From Ignavibacteriales bacterium (lineage in GTDB: Bacteria > Bacteroidota > Ignavibacteria > Ignavibacteriales > Ignavibacteriaceae), in assembly GCA_020061995.1 (NCBI GenBank), contig JAGUXE010000365.1, forward strand, positions 1 through 17,355: a DNA stretch of 17,355 nucleotides. Direction: 5' to 3'. Numbering within the stretch: the first letter of the stretch is position 1; every line of letters starts with the position of its first letter. Both the position numbers and the translations under genes were made by a program. The notes below the pieces were generated by a model that searched no databases, was not told the origin of the DNA, and worked only from the letters and a program-made list of their open reading frames with translations. This document shows positions 7,512 through 16,730 of the stretch, piece after piece.

Positions 7512-8162
7512 TTAGTTTACCATTTGATCAAGAAAATTGTGTAACTCCGCTACCGATTCAAAAAGATAATCACTCCCCAAACCAAGCACCTCATCTTTTG
7601 CATAACTATCCCAGACTACAGAAGCAACTTTCACTCCTGCTCCCCTTGATGCTATAATATCTGCAGGTGCATCGCCAATCATTAGCACTTCATCCGGTGA
7701 AAAATTAAATTTTTCAAGAAAGACATTAATTCCTTCCGGGGAGGGTTTGTGATCTTTTATATCGCTTCCGGTTACAATCATATCAAAAAGATGAACTATT
7801 TTTAGTTTTTCTAAAGTAATTAAAGCTGCACTTCGTCCTTTTCCGGTATAGATAGAAAGTTTTACATTTTTAGATTTTAGCAGAATTAATAATTCTCTAA
7901 TCCCGGGATACAAATCAGCTGAATCAAGAAGATTATCTGAATAATATGAATAATAATCATCCTTAACTTCTTGATGATTCTCGTTAAACCAGCCCTCAAT
8001 AATTTGATCTTCAGTTGGACCGAACAGTCCAATAATTTCTTTTGGAGTCATTGTTTTGTTCATATACTTTTGGGTAATATGATTGAAGGAGGCAAATATT
8101 AATTCGTTTGTTGAAGTCAGAGTCCCATCGATGTCGAAAATAATCCCCTTAAATTTTTTCAT
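7512..8162 (-). CDS. HAD-superfamily phosphatase (phosphoglycolate phosphatase / beta-PGM-like)
   Basis: A 216-residue subfamily I HAD hydrolase with all four motifs: DIDGT (nucleophile D10, acid/base D12), SIYTGKG (T106), HKPSPEG (K139) and MIGDAPAD (D164, D168). A helical C1 cap lies between motifs I and II (about residues 17-82), the arrangement seen in Gph, PpaX and beta-phosphoglucomutase. It should dephosphorylate a small phosphometabolite in the cytosol with Mg2+; the substrate cannot be named. There is no clear Shine-Dalgarno. It starts 37 bases past the end of the metallophosphoesterase gene on the same strand, so the two are probably co-transcribed. Confidence 0.9.
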   Translation of the reverse strand: MKKFKGIIFDIDGTLTSTNELIFASFNHITQKYMNKTMTPKEIIGLFGPTEDQIIEGWFNENHQEVKDDYYSYYSDNLLDSADLYPGIRELLILLKSKNVKLSIYTGKGRSAALITLEKLKIVHLFDMIVTGSDIKDHKPSPEGINVFLEKFNFSPDEVLMIGDAPADIIASRGAGVKVASVVWDSYAKDEVLGLGSDYLFESVAELHNFLDQMVN

Positions 8163-8199
8163 TATTTATAGTAGAATCTGTTAGTGTTAATATTATGAT

Positions 8200-10026
8200 T
8201 TATTGTAAAGAGAATAGAATTAATCTGCCATCCATATTTGAAGCAAGGAATGTATTTTCATTAATTTTCATTGTACTTAAAGTTCGTGCTGTCCCCATGA
8301 ATAACAGTCGCTTACTTTCAAATTTATTATTCAACAAATAAATTATTCCATTTTTCCCATTAAAGATGACATTTCCTTTTGATTCGAGTATTTCATTTGG
8401 AGTTGTGTCAAGACCATATTTTAAATTGATTTCTTTAATTCTTCTTCCATCTTTTGGATTAACCACATAAAATTTATCACTCATACTTTTTACGTAAAGC
8501 TGATTATAACTACTGTTAATGCCAATCGATTCCCATGCGGCGAAATCATTTTTACGCCAGACAGTTTTACCGAGCAAAAGATCAACAGCAGAAACAAATT
8601 TGTCAGGTGTTGGGATATAAAGATATTTTCCATCTGTCACAGGAACAGATGCTGCCGGTGAATAATAAAAATTCGTGTTTTCACTCCAACGCCAATTTAA
8701 CATTCCTGTTTTCAGATCGATGCAATACATATACCCATCCCAGCTACCGAAGACCACTCTATCCGAAATAATTAACGGTCGGGTTTCAATCATTCCGCTT
8801 GCGTTTGAGTTCTCCCAGATCAAATCAAGTGTACTTAATTCGTAACAGTATAGTTTACCTTCGGATGTCCCAAAGAGAATTCCATAATATTTTTCACCCC
8901 CTATTGGAATTAATCCGGTTGTAATTTGGGAAGTAATTGGTTCGGTAATTCCAATTATTTGGACAACTTTCCCATCACTAGCATTAATTGTGAGCAGATC
9001 ACCTTCAATAGTCCCCGCAATAATGAGATCATCCTCAGCCGCGAGTCTGCTTACGATGGTCCCGTTTACATGATACTTCCAGATTTGATTTCCTTTAACA
9101 TCATAACAAACTATGTCACCATTTTGAGTTGCACTATAAATCTTATTCTTATAAACAATTGGAGCATGAACCATCGTTGAAGTTAGCTCTTTTTTCCAAA
9201 GGACTTTAACACCATAGTTGGCAGTTTGAGTTGAATCAATAAATGGAATTCTTAATTCAATCTCTTTAAAGATTGCTCCCCACTTTTTCTGCCTATACTC
9301 TTTATTCATTTCATAAAAGATTATAGAATCACTTCTGCTTTCAACTATAGTGTAACCCCAAGATTTCTTATCGGTTAAAGTTGAACGACTCATCACAGCA
9401 GGAATACCGCTATAATTGAATAGTTTATTTCCGTGATCGTGTCCATGAAATATTGCTTTTATATTTTTCTTCCTAAGTCTGTTCGTAACTTCGAAACAAT
9501 TATCAATATCATAAGAAAGTGGATGATGGATAAAGAAATAGATTTCCTGGGATGAATGTGTTGCAGCTAATACAGAATCGAGCCATTTTAGTTGTTCTGG
9601 AGATACATGTCCGCCTCCGCCCCTTAAAATAATTCCACTATTAATTCCAATGAATTTAATTGAATTGAATTCGAAAGCGAAGGATTCGCTCCCCCATAAT
9701 TTTGGAAAATGTGTTCCTCCACTTTCGGTCCACTTTGTATCATGGTTCCCGGGTATTATGTGATAAGGTATTTTTAAGTTATCTAGAATTTCTTTTGCTC
9801 TGATTAGCTCATTGTTTCTTCCTTTTTCAGTAATATCACCTGAAGCGATAACAAACTTAATTACCTCTCGATTATTTATATCATTCACAACTGCAGTCAG
9901 ATCTGCTTCGCCCGTTGGTGCCCCGATGTGGAGATCAGTTAACCAGCCAAAGCTAAATTGCTGTTGAGCAGTAGAAAGAGTCGTTAGTAGAAGAAAAAGT
10001 AATATTATTCTTGTAAATCTTTTCAT
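8200..10026 (-). CDS. Secreted metallophosphoesterase fused to PQQ-like beta-propeller
   Basis: This 608-residue protein begins with a clear Sec signal peptide (MKRFTRIILLFLLLTTLSTA). Residues about 24-245 form a calcineurin-like metallophosphoesterase with every metal-site motif: DLH (D31, H33), GD (D64), GNHD (N94, H95), HH (H167, H168) and GHDHG (H196, H198). From about residue 280 to the end are repeated blades of the PQQ/WD-like type, for example IYSATQNGDIVCYDVKGNQI, LIIAGTIEGDLLTINASDGK and VVFGSWDGYMYCIDLKTG. These form a propeller that probably binds a ligand or partner rather than PQQ itself. There is no lipobox or T9SS tail, so it is probably periplasmic. The substrate (phosphodiester, nucleotide or phospholipid headgroup) is unknown. 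No Shine-Dalgarno is evident before the ATG. Confidence 0.9.
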   Translation of the reverse strand: MKRFTRIILLFLLLTTLSTAQQQFSFGWLTDLHIGAPTGEADLTAVVNDINNREVIKFVIASGDITEKGRNNELIRAKEILDNLKIPYHIIPGNHDTKWTESGGTHFPKLWGSESFAFEFNSIKFIGINSGIILRGGGGHVSPEQLKWLDSVLAATHSSQEIYFFIHHPLSYDIDNCFEVTNRLRKKNIKAIFHGHDHGNKLFNYSGIPAVMSRSTLTDKKSWGYTIVESRSDSIIFYEMNKEYRQKKWGAIFKEIELRIPFIDSTQTANYGVKVLWKKELTSTMVHAPIVYKNKIYSATQNGDIVCYDVKGNQIWKYHVNGTIVSRLAAEDDLIIAGTIEGDLLTINASDGKVVQIIGITEPITSQITTGLIPIGGEKYYGILFGTSEGKLYCYELSTLDLIWENSNASGMIETRPLIISDRVVFGSWDGYMYCIDLKTGMLNWRWSENTNFYYSPAASVPVTDGKYLYIPTPDKFVSAVDLLLGKTVWRKNDFAAWESIGINSSYNQLYVKSMSDKFYVVNPKDGRRIKEINLKYGLDTTPNEILESKGNVIFNGKNGIIYLLNNKFESKRLLFMGTARTLSTMKINENTFLASNMDGRLILFSLQ

Positions 10027-10200
10027 AAGTCATTTTTTTGATAGAAAATTACGAAAAATAAATGGGTGAATCAGTACTAAAAACAATATCAGGAGGTATA
10101 AACGTTAAATTTTTTGAATTTACGAGTCCATGTTTGTAGGAACTGAATTGTATTACATCGCTGCACGTGTTAAATTTACTATTCAATTTAAAAGGAACGA

Positions 10201-11994
10201 ATGAAAAACCTAAGGAATTTTTGCATTATTGCTCATATTGATCATGGTAAATCAACTATTGCAGATTGTTTGTTAGAATATACCGGAACTGTTTCAAAAC
10301 GGGAAGCGAAGGCGCAAGTTTTGGATGATATGGATTTGGAGCGTGAACGTGGAATTACGATTAAATCCCATGCAATTCAAATGAAATATAAAGCAAATGA
10401 CGGAAATGATTATATACTGAACTTGATCGATACTCCCGGACATGTCGATTTTTCATATGAAGTATCGCGTTCTTTGGCAGCATGTGAGGGAGCTATTCTA
10501 ATTGTTGATGCAGCACAAGGTGTTGAAGCTCAGACAATAAGTAATCTTTATTTAGCAATAGAAGCCGGACTTGAAATAATTCCGGTACTAAATAAAATAG
10601 ATTTACCAAGTGCAGAAGTTGATCGCATCAAAGGGCAAGTTATTGATCTTCTGGGTTGTGAAGATTCTGCTATCTTATTAGCAAGTGCAAAATCTAAAAT
10701 TGGTATAGAAGAAATACTTGAAAATATTGTGAAACGAGTCCCCCCACCCGTAGGGGATGAACAAAGTCCATTGCAAGCATTGATTTTCGATTCAGTATTT
10801 GATCCTTATCGAGGGGCAGTAGCTTATGTGAGGATTAAAAACGGCGTCTTAAAAGAAAAATCGAAGTTGAGATTCTTCGCTCACGACATTCAGTACGAAG
10901 CTGAAGAAGTCGGAATACTCGGACTTAAGAAAGTTCGTACCGGGGAAATTTCTGCAGGTAATGTTGGTTATGTAATTGCCGGTATTAAAGATGTTCACGA
11001 TACAAAAGTTGGTGATACCATTACACTTGCTAAAGGTGGCGCAACAGAGGCTCTTCCGGGGTATAAGGATATTAAACCGATGGTTTATAGTGGATTATAT
11101 CCTACTAATACTGAAGAGTTTGAAGACTTGCGCGATGCACTTGAGAAATTTAGATTGAATGATTCAGCGTTAGTTTATGAACCTGAAACTTCGGTTGCAT
11201 TAGGTTTTGGATTTAGATGCGGTTTCCTTGGACTGCTTCATATGGAAATAGTTCAGGAAAGATTATACCGAGAGTTTAATCAATCAATTATAACAACTTT
11301 ACCAAACGTTGAGTATTACGTCTATAAAAAAAACGGTGTTAAAATTGTAGTAGACAACCCTGCACAAATGCCACATGTTGGTGATATTGAATATGTTGAA
11401 GAGCCGTATGTCAAATCGCAAATTGTTACACCAAGCGAGTATGTTGGAAACATAATGAAACTCGCTATGGATAAGCGCGGGACTTATAAAAACACAACCT
11501 ATATTGATCCAACACGTGCGGACATTGAATTTGAATTTCCATTAGCCGAAATAATTTTTGATTTCTACGATAAATTAAAATCAACCACACGAGGTTATGC
11601 TTCTTTTGATTATGAATTTATCGGATACAAAGAATCTGAACTGGTTAAACTTGATATTTTATTGAACAGCGAACCTGTTGACGCACTTTCAATGATTGTT
11701 CATAGAACTAAATCTTATGATTGGGGAAGAAAAGTTTGTGAAAAACTAAAAGAATTAATTCCTCGTCAGCTTTTTGAAATCTCGATTCAAGCAGCAATTG
11801 GTACAAAGGTAATTTCAAAATCAACTGTTAAAGCAATGCGCAAAAATGTTCTTGCAAAATGTTACGGTGGTGATATCTCCCGTAAACGTAAACTTCTTGA
11901 AAAACAGAAAGAAGGGAAGAAGCGAATGAAGCAAGTCGGTAATGTTGAAATCCCTCAAGAAGCTTTCCTCGCAGTATTGCAGATTGAAGACTAA
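10201..11994 (+). CDS. lepA: Elongation factor 4 (LepA) GTPase
   Basis: Full length at 597 residues (usual about 600). The G-domain motifs are in place: P-loop AHIDHGKST (11-19), RGITI (50-54), DTPGH (78-82), NKID (131-134) and SAKS. Domains II and III follow, then LepA-specific C-terminal hallmarks: [38 protein letters not shown], and a basic tail with [17 protein letters not shown]. LepA binds ribosomes in a GTP-dependent way and affects stalled or mis-translocated complexes and subunit assembly. AAAGGA at 10191-10196 precedes the ATG. It is the first gene of a probable operon; lepB follows immediately, the same order as in many bacteria. Confidence 0.98.
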   Translation: MKNLRNFCIIAHIDHGKSTIADCLLEYTGTVSKREAKAQVLDDMDLERERGITIKSHAIQMKYKANDGNDYILNLIDTPGHVDFSYEVSRSLAACEGAILIVDAAQGVEAQTISNLYLAIEAGLEIIPVLNKIDLPSAEVDRIKGQVIDLLGCEDSAILLASAKSKIGIEEILENIVKRVPPPVGDEQSPLQALIFDSVFDPYRGAVAYVRIKNGVLKEKSKLRFFAHDIQYEAEEVGILGLKKVRTGEISAGNVGYVIAGIKDVHDTKVGDTITLAKGGATEALPGYKDIKPMVYSGLYPTNTEEFEDLRDALEKFRLNDSALVYEPETSVALGFGFRCGFLGLLHMEIVQERLYREFNQSIITTLPNVEYYVYKKNGVKIVVDNPAQMPHVGDIEYVEEPYVKSQIVTPSEYVGNIMKLAMDKRGTYKNTTYIDPTRADIEFEFPLAEIIFDFYDKLKSTTRGYASFDYEFIGYKESELVKLDILLNSEPVDALSMIVHRTKSYDWGRKVCEKLKELIPRQLFEISIQAAIGTKVISKSTVKAMRKNVLAKCYGGDISRKRKLLEKQKEGKKRMKQVGNVEIPQEAFLAVLQIED

Positions 11995-12008
11995 TCGGAG
12001 TTAATCAA

Positions 12009-12908
12009 TTGGATAGTTCTGAGAATGAAACTAAAAAACAGAATAGTTTTTTTACACCGAAAGTCAGATATAAGTTAAAAGAATATACGTTTGTAATCTT
12101 TATTGCTGTTGCAGCCGCAATATTTCTAAAAACTTTTTTTGTGGAAGCTTTTAAAATTCCTACTGCTTCTATGAGTGAAACTTTATTGATTGGTGATTTT
12201 ATTGTTGTAAACAAACTTTTATATGGAACTAAAACAACAGGGAAATTTCCGTTGTTAGATTTCACAGTCCCTATTATTGAAATCCCGGGGATCAGAAAAC
12301 CGTTAAGAAATGAAATTGTTGTTTTCAAATATCCCGGTAACAAAGACGAACTCTTCCCTTCAGATGATGTGAATTATATAAAACGATTAATCGGACTTCC
12401 CGGAGATACTATAAAAATTATCAGAAAAAATGTTTATATAAACAATGAACCGATAGTTGAATCCGGTAAAGTAATTATTAAAAACAATCGTGAAGGATCT
12501 CTAATCTTTGATTCCGATAAAATATTCCCTTTAGGGAAAAATTGGAATGAAGATAATTACGGACCCATTGTAGTGCCAAAAAATGGTCTTTCGATTGAAC
12601 TTGATCTATATAACATTAATGAATGGAAAAACATTATTGACCGTGAACATAGCGAGAATGTAATAACTGTTAAAAACGGAAAAATTCATTTAAGAGAAAA
12701 AATAATCACACATTACACGTTTAAGAAAAACTATTATTTTATGCTTGGAGATAATAGAGATGACAGTCTTGACAGCCGATATTGGGGATTTGTTCCTCAA
12801 GAATTGATAATTGGAAGAGCCGAATTCATCTATTGGTCTGTTGATTATGATTCTGATAAATTTTTCCCCTCAATTCGTTGGAGCAGATTATTAACTCTTC
12901 TCAACTAA
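12009..12908 (+). CDS. lepB: Signal peptidase I
   Basis: A 299-residue S26 family peptidase. One N-terminal membrane helix (about 26-45) is followed by the catalytic serine box PTASM (S54), the lysine box YIKRLIGLPGD (K125), and the C-terminal GDNRDDSLDSRYWGFV box. The Ser/Lys dyad cleaves Sec signal peptides at the outer face of the inner membrane. The inserted region between the lysine box and the GDNRDDS box (about 140-240) is long, as in other Bacteroidota enzymes. The start is TTG at 12009: no in-frame ATG occurs before the catalytic serine, and GGAG at 11997-12000 lies 8 bases upstream. The gap to lepA is 14 bp, so they are co-transcribed. Confidence 0.96.
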   Translation: MDSSENETKKQNSFFTPKVRYKLKEYTFVIFIAVAAAIFLKTFFVEAFKIPTASMSETLLIGDFIVVNKLLYGTKTTGKFPLLDFTVPIIEIPGIRKPLRNEIVVFKYPGNKDELFPSDDVNYIKRLIGLPGDTIKIIRKNVYINNEPIVESGKVIIKNNREGSLIFDSDKIFPLGKNWNEDNYGPIVVPKNGLSIELDLYNINEWKNIIDREHSENVITVKNGKIHLREKIITHYTFKKNYYFMLGDNRDDSLDSRYWGFVPQELIIGRAEFIYWSVDYDSDKFFPSIRWSRLLTLLN

Positions 12909-12937
12909 AATAATAAATATTTAGAAACGAAATTATT

Positions 12938-14917
12938 ATGAAATTTCTTATTATTCTTTTTCTAGGTGTTAGTGCCTTCGTTTATCCACAGGATAAATAT
13001 TTAATCTATTTTAAAGATAAAGGGATTAGTAAGAATACTCTCCTTTCAAAATCACCTTTTTATTACACTCAAGCTTTGAATAGTCTTTCACAAAAAAGTA
13101 TTGAAAGAAGAGAACGTTCTTCTCTTTCTGAAGATTTGGTTACTTATGAAGATATACCAGTTTCTAAAGAATACGTCGAGTTAATTGAAAATGCAGGAGG
13201 ACGAATTCATCATAAATTAAAATGGTTTAATGCGGTAAGCGTTTTTATTAATGAAGATGAAATTAATTCAGTGAAAAATTTTCCTTTTGTGGATAAGGTT
13301 GAACGAGTTAAAAAATATGTCAGAAAAGTCGGATTTAATTTGACTGACGTAAATAATCCGAACCTAAATAAATCATCTTTTACTAATACGATTGACTACG
13401 GTCTCTCCTTTACTCAACTTGATTTATCGGATATTCCTGCAATTCATGCTCGGGGGATTAACGGACGCAATGTCCTTATCGGTTTACTTGATACCGGATT
13501 CGATTGGCAGCAGCATGAGGCTCTTTCAAATTCCAGAGTTATAGCAGAATATGATTTTGTTTTTAACGATAACATTACACGAAATGAAGCTAATGATGCA
13601 AGTTCACAACACGATCATGGAACTTATGTTTTTTCGATTGTCGGAGGATATTCACCTGGTAAATTAATTGGTGCTGCTTATGATGCTAGTTATGTTCTTG
13701 CAAAAACAGAATATGTCCCAACAGAAACTCACGCTGAAGAAGATAATTATGCAAGAGCACTTGAATGGATGGATAGTATTGGTGTTGACATTACGAGCAG
13801 TTCACTTGGGTATAATGAATTTGATTCCGGTGAAACTTCATATACATATTCTAATATGAACGGTAAAACGACAATTGTTACTAAAGCTGCGGAACTTGCA
13901 TTTGATAGAGGAATCATAGTTATTACTTCAGCAGGAAATGAAGGAAATGATGCTTGGAGATATATTACAGCTCCGGCTGATGGGTTTAACACAATTGCTG
14001 TTGGAGCTGTAAATTCACAAAATCAATTGGCAGCTTTCAGTTCAAGAGGACCAACATTTGATAATCGAATAAAACCGGAAATTGTTACTCAAGGGGTTTC
14101 GGTATATGGTTCAAGAGCTTCCTCAATTAATAATTATGGTTATGCTAATGGAACGTCTTCTGCTGCACCAATTGCAGCGGGCATTAGTGCACTGCTTCTT
14201 TCTAGTTATCCTATTAAACTTGAGAATGAGCAAGTTAGAAATATTTTGTTAGAAACAGCCGATCAATCAAATTCACCAGACAACAACAAAGGTTACGGAC
14301 TTTCATCAGCATTGAGGGCATTAACCTTTCCGGTCATAACATATTCCAATATTTCCGGAGTTTTAATGAAGAGATTTCAAAAGACAAATATTATTCATTC
14401 CTCAGTAGAAGTCTTTGCAAAGAAATCCGGACAAGATTTGTACACAAAATTAAATACTCAGATTAATTCAGAATTGTTTTCATCAGAATTATATGGATAT
14501 CAAGCCGGAGAAGTTGTCTCTTTTTATTTTACTTACAAAGACAGTAATGGAGTTGATTATAGAGAGCCTTCAACAAATAAAGATTATAACTTTATTTACG
14601 GTTCAAAAAAAATATCTGCAAGTGTTTCTTTTATTCCTGAAAATCTTACTTTGGAACAGAATTATCCAAATCCGTTTAACAAATACACGTCGATTGTCTT
14701 TTATTCTCCTTCAGTTGAAAATGTTGAGATAACAGTTTTAAATGTTATTGGTGAAAAAATAAAAACAGTTTTCAACGGACAATGTATAATCGGGAAAAAT
14801 GAATTAGTTTGGAATGGTAAAAATGATAAGGGTGTTGAAACTGCAAGCGGGGTTTATTATTACGTGCTTCGTGTAAATAATGATTTTTATGCAAAAAAAA
14901 TGGTGATTGTGAGGTAA
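12938..14917 (+). CDS. Subtilisin-like (S8) serine protease with T9SS sorting domain
   Basis: A 659-residue secreted protease. It has a signal peptide (about 1-18), a propeptide-like region (about 19-125) and an S8 catalytic domain with D185 (LLDTGFD), H227 (HDHGT), oxyanion N334 (SAGNEG) and S407 (GTSSAAP, where the common Met after Ser is replaced by Ser). A linker beta-domain follows (about 460-565), then a type A T9SS sorting domain from about 570 with NYPNPFN and a GVYYYVLRV strand, ending in KKMVIVR. It should cross the inner membrane by Sec and the outer membrane by T9SS, and be released or surface-anchored. It lies 29 bp after lepB and 2 bp before the methyltransferase gene. All catalytic residues are intact; the natural substrate is unknown. 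Confidence 0.95.
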   Translation: MKFLIILFLGVSAFVYPQDKYLIYFKDKGISKNTLLSKSPFYYTQALNSLSQKSIERRERSSLSEDLVTYEDIPVSKEYVELIENAGGRIHHKLKWFNAVSVFINEDEINSVKNFPFVDKVERVKKYVRKVGFNLTDVNNPNLNKSSFTNTIDYGLSFTQLDLSDIPAIHARGINGRNVLIGLLDTGFDWQQHEALSNSRVIAEYDFVFNDNITRNEANDASSQHDHGTYVFSIVGGYSPGKLIGAAYDASYVLAKTEYVPTETHAEEDNYARALEWMDSIGVDITSSSLGYNEFDSGETSYTYSNMNGKTTIVTKAAELAFDRGIIVITSAGNEGNDAWRYITAPADGFNTIAVGAVNSQNQLAAFSSRGPTFDNRIKPEIVTQGVSVYGSRASSINNYGYANGTSSAAPIAAGISALLLSSYPIKLENEQVRNILLETADQSNSPDNNKGYGLSSALRALTFPVITYSNISGVLMKRFQKTNIIHSSVEVFAKKSGQDLYTKLNTQINSELFSSELYGYQAGEVVSFYFTYKDSNGVDYREPSTNKDYNFIYGSKKISASVSFIPENLTLEQNYPNPFNKYTSIVFYSPSVENVEITVLNVIGEKIKTVFNGQCIIGKNELVWNGKNDKGVETASGVYYYVLRVNNDFYAKKMVIVR

Positions 14918-14919
14918 CA

Positions 14920-15561
14920 ATGGGAGAAATTATTTATGAAAACCAGTTATCATATCTTTCAAGTTTAAGAAATGAAAACGATAGCTTGATTTTAGAGATG
15001 GAAGCCTTTGCAAAGGAAGCAAGAATTCCGATTCTTGATTGGCTTTCTGCTGAGTTGTTAGTGACTCTGATTGTGTCGCAAAAACCAAAACGTGTTCTTG
15101 AAATCGGAACGGCAATAGGTTATTCAACAATTAAAATTGCACAAAACCTTTCTAAACGCGGAACAATTCATACAATTGAAAAAAGTCGAGATAACATCTT
15201 ATTAGCTAATGAGAATTTCCAAAAATCAGGTTTAATTGAAAAGATACGTCTTTATGAAGGGGATGCACTCTCTGTAATGCCTCAATTAAATAAAAAATAC
15301 GATTTTATTTTTCTTGATGCGGATAAAGAAGATTATGAAAATCTTCTTGATTATTCTATAATGCTTTTAAATAAAAGGGGAATATTGTTTGTCGATAATC
15401 TTTTATGGCATGGGCACACAGCAGCACAACGTGTACCGCCGTCTCATAAGAAATCAACCGAACAAATAAGGAAATTCAATAAGAAATTCATGCAGCATCC
15501 GAAACTAAAATCAACTATACTCTCTGTTGGCGACGGTATAGGATTGGGTGTAAGAGTTTAA
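14920..15561 (+). CDS. O-methyltransferase, TrmR/YrrM-like (class I SAM-dependent)
   Basis: A 213-residue class I methyltransferase of the caffeoyl-CoA/catechol O-methyltransferase family. SAM motif I is VLEIGTAIGYSTI (about 65-77), the acidic residue after the second strand is in HTIEKS, and the metal-binding region DFIFLDADKEDY (about 127-138) and VDNLLWHG follow. These are shared with Bacillus TrmR (YrrM), which methylates 5-hydroxyuridine at the tRNA wobble position; the prokaryotic length and housekeeping neighbours favour that role, although small-molecule O-methylation cannot be excluded. The ATG begins 2 bp after the protease stop, and a GAGG lies within the end of that gene. Confidence 0.9.
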   Translation: MGEIIYENQLSYLSSLRNENDSLILEMEAFAKEARIPILDWLSAELLVTLIVSQKPKRVLEIGTAIGYSTIKIAQNLSKRGTIHTIEKSRDNILLANENFQKSGLIEKIRLYEGDALSVMPQLNKKYDFIFLDADKEDYENLLDYSIMLLNKRGILFVDNLLWHGHTAAQRVPPSHKKSTEQIRKFNKKFMQHPKLKSTILSVGDGIGLGVRV

Positions 15562-15572
15562 GGAAAATTTGA

Positions 15573-16016
15573 ATGAGCAATCAAGATATTTTTAAAATAG
15601 ATAATATCGGGAAGCTGCTTAAAGAGATTGATTCTTTTAGTGGCGAAAGATTAAAGAATCGAATTGAGATTCAAGAACTTTTGGAAATTACAGCAACTAA
15701 TGATAAATATCCGGTTTTTGAAGAACTTATCTTTAATGCAAAATATGTTCAAGGTTTAATGCGTGTAATTAAGAATGCGGTAGATAATCCCGAGATAAAA
15801 AATCTTGAACAGATCAAGGAAGATTTATCCAAAAACATTGAAAAAGTTTATAGTTTAATGAGGGAATTAATCTCTTCATTGGATAGTGAACTGATTCAAA
15901 AATACGAGAGAAATTTTCTTGAAATGTCGGGGGAGTCTTTTGTCAGGTTAAATAATTTGATGATTGATCTTGAATGGACGAAAATGTATTTCAATAGTAT
16001 AAAAAGAAAAGTTTAA
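15573..16016 (+). CDS. Small helical cytosolic protein of unknown function
   Basis: A 147-residue protein, predicted almost entirely alpha-helical from its leucine/isoleucine heptad spacing and high E/K content, with no signal peptide, membrane span or catalytic motif. AAGGA lies 8 bases before the ATG and the gene is 11 bp after the methyltransferase, so it is likely the last member of the lepA-lepB-protease-methyltransferase transcript. I do not recognise the family; helical bundle or coiled-coil oligomer is the most that can be said. Its stop TAA touches the complement of the stop of the convergent YigZ-family gene. Confidence 0.8.
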   Translation: MSNQDIFKIDNIGKLLKEIDSFSGERLKNRIEIQELLEITATNDKYPVFEELIFNAKYVQGLMRVIKNAVDNPEIKNLEQIKEDLSKNIEKVYSLMRELISSLDSELIQKYERNFLEMSGESFVRLNNLMIDLEWTKMYFNSIKRKV

Positions 16017-16637
16017 CTATTCTTTTTCAAGATAGATTACAGTTTTATCAAATAAGATTTCATTTTTGCCTTTGGTGACCGTTTGAATCTCACTATTAAT
16101 CTTCTCATACTCATTACATGGAATATATGCATCTATAAAAAAGTTATTATCATAATCGCTTTGTATGATTTTGCAGTTAGATAATAGTCTAAAGATTGTT
16201 TTTACGAAAGATACTTCTATATATATTCTTATTTTATAATAGGGGAATTTGGTCAGTACCTTTGCATTTTCAATTGTCTCAAATGCTGATTTATAATAGG
16301 CTTTTCCGAGTGGACCAACGCCAAGTTTAGTACCACCATAATAACGAATACTGACCAGAAGAGTGTCAGTTATGCCGAAGTGGTCGATTGCGTTTAGAAT
16401 TCTAATCCCCGCAGTTCCATTAGGTTCACCATCGTCTGAATATTTTTCTCTATCATCGTTAAGACGATATGCATAGCAAATATGCGTGGCATCATAAAAT
16501 TCTTTTCGTAGTTTTTCCAATAAAAGATGAAAATCGGAATCGTTTGTTATCGGATATGCATGACCAATAAACAAAGATCCTTTTTCTTTGAATTTAGTCT
16601 CTGTGAAACCAAAAATAGTTTTAATATGTTCTTTCAA
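16017..16637 (-). CDS. yigZ: YigZ / IMPACT (UPF0029) family protein
   Basis: A 206-residue protein, close to the E. coli YigZ length (204). The IMPACT N-terminal domain is unmistakable: an FIGHAYPI strand, DATHICYAYRL, SDDGEPNGTAGIRIL, and VSIRYYGGTKLGVGPLGKAY. A C-terminal ferredoxin-like domain (about 130-206), as in full-length YigZ, follows. The family is widespread; a translation-linked role is suspected from eukaryotic IMPACT (GCN1 binding), but the bacterial function is unclear. No strong Shine-Dalgarno is seen. The 93 bp upstream are shared with the divergent uvrA gene and probably hold both promoters. Confidence 0.95.
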   Translation of the reverse strand: MKEHIKTIFGFTETKFKEKGSLFIGHAYPITNDSDFHLLLEKLRKEFYDATHICYAYRLNDDREKYSDDGEPNGTAGIRILNAIDHFGITDTLLVSIRYYGGTKLGVGPLGKAYYKSAFETIENAKVLTKFPYYKIRIYIEVSFVKTIFRLLSNCKIIQSDYDNNFFIDAYIPCNEYEKINSEIQTVTKGKNEILFDKTVIYLEKE

Positions 16638-16730
16638 GCAAAGGTCCTAAAACATTTAGCATTAAAAAATTTGATTTTCAAATAAAGCATGACTAAAATA
16701 ACAGTTTAAAATTTCAGAAATAAGAAAAGT

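Noticed and set aside
10148..10176. Promoter-like TTGTAT - 17 bases - TAAATT ahead of lepA
   Set aside because: Position and spacing are sensible, but in such AT-rich DNA this degree of match is expected by chance, and this phylum often uses a different housekeeping promoter consensus. Transcript-start mapping would decide.
12005..12343. Minus-strand 112-codon frame opposite lepB
   Set aside because: Lies entirely over the well-supported signal peptidase gene, with no recognisable domain; an antisense shadow.
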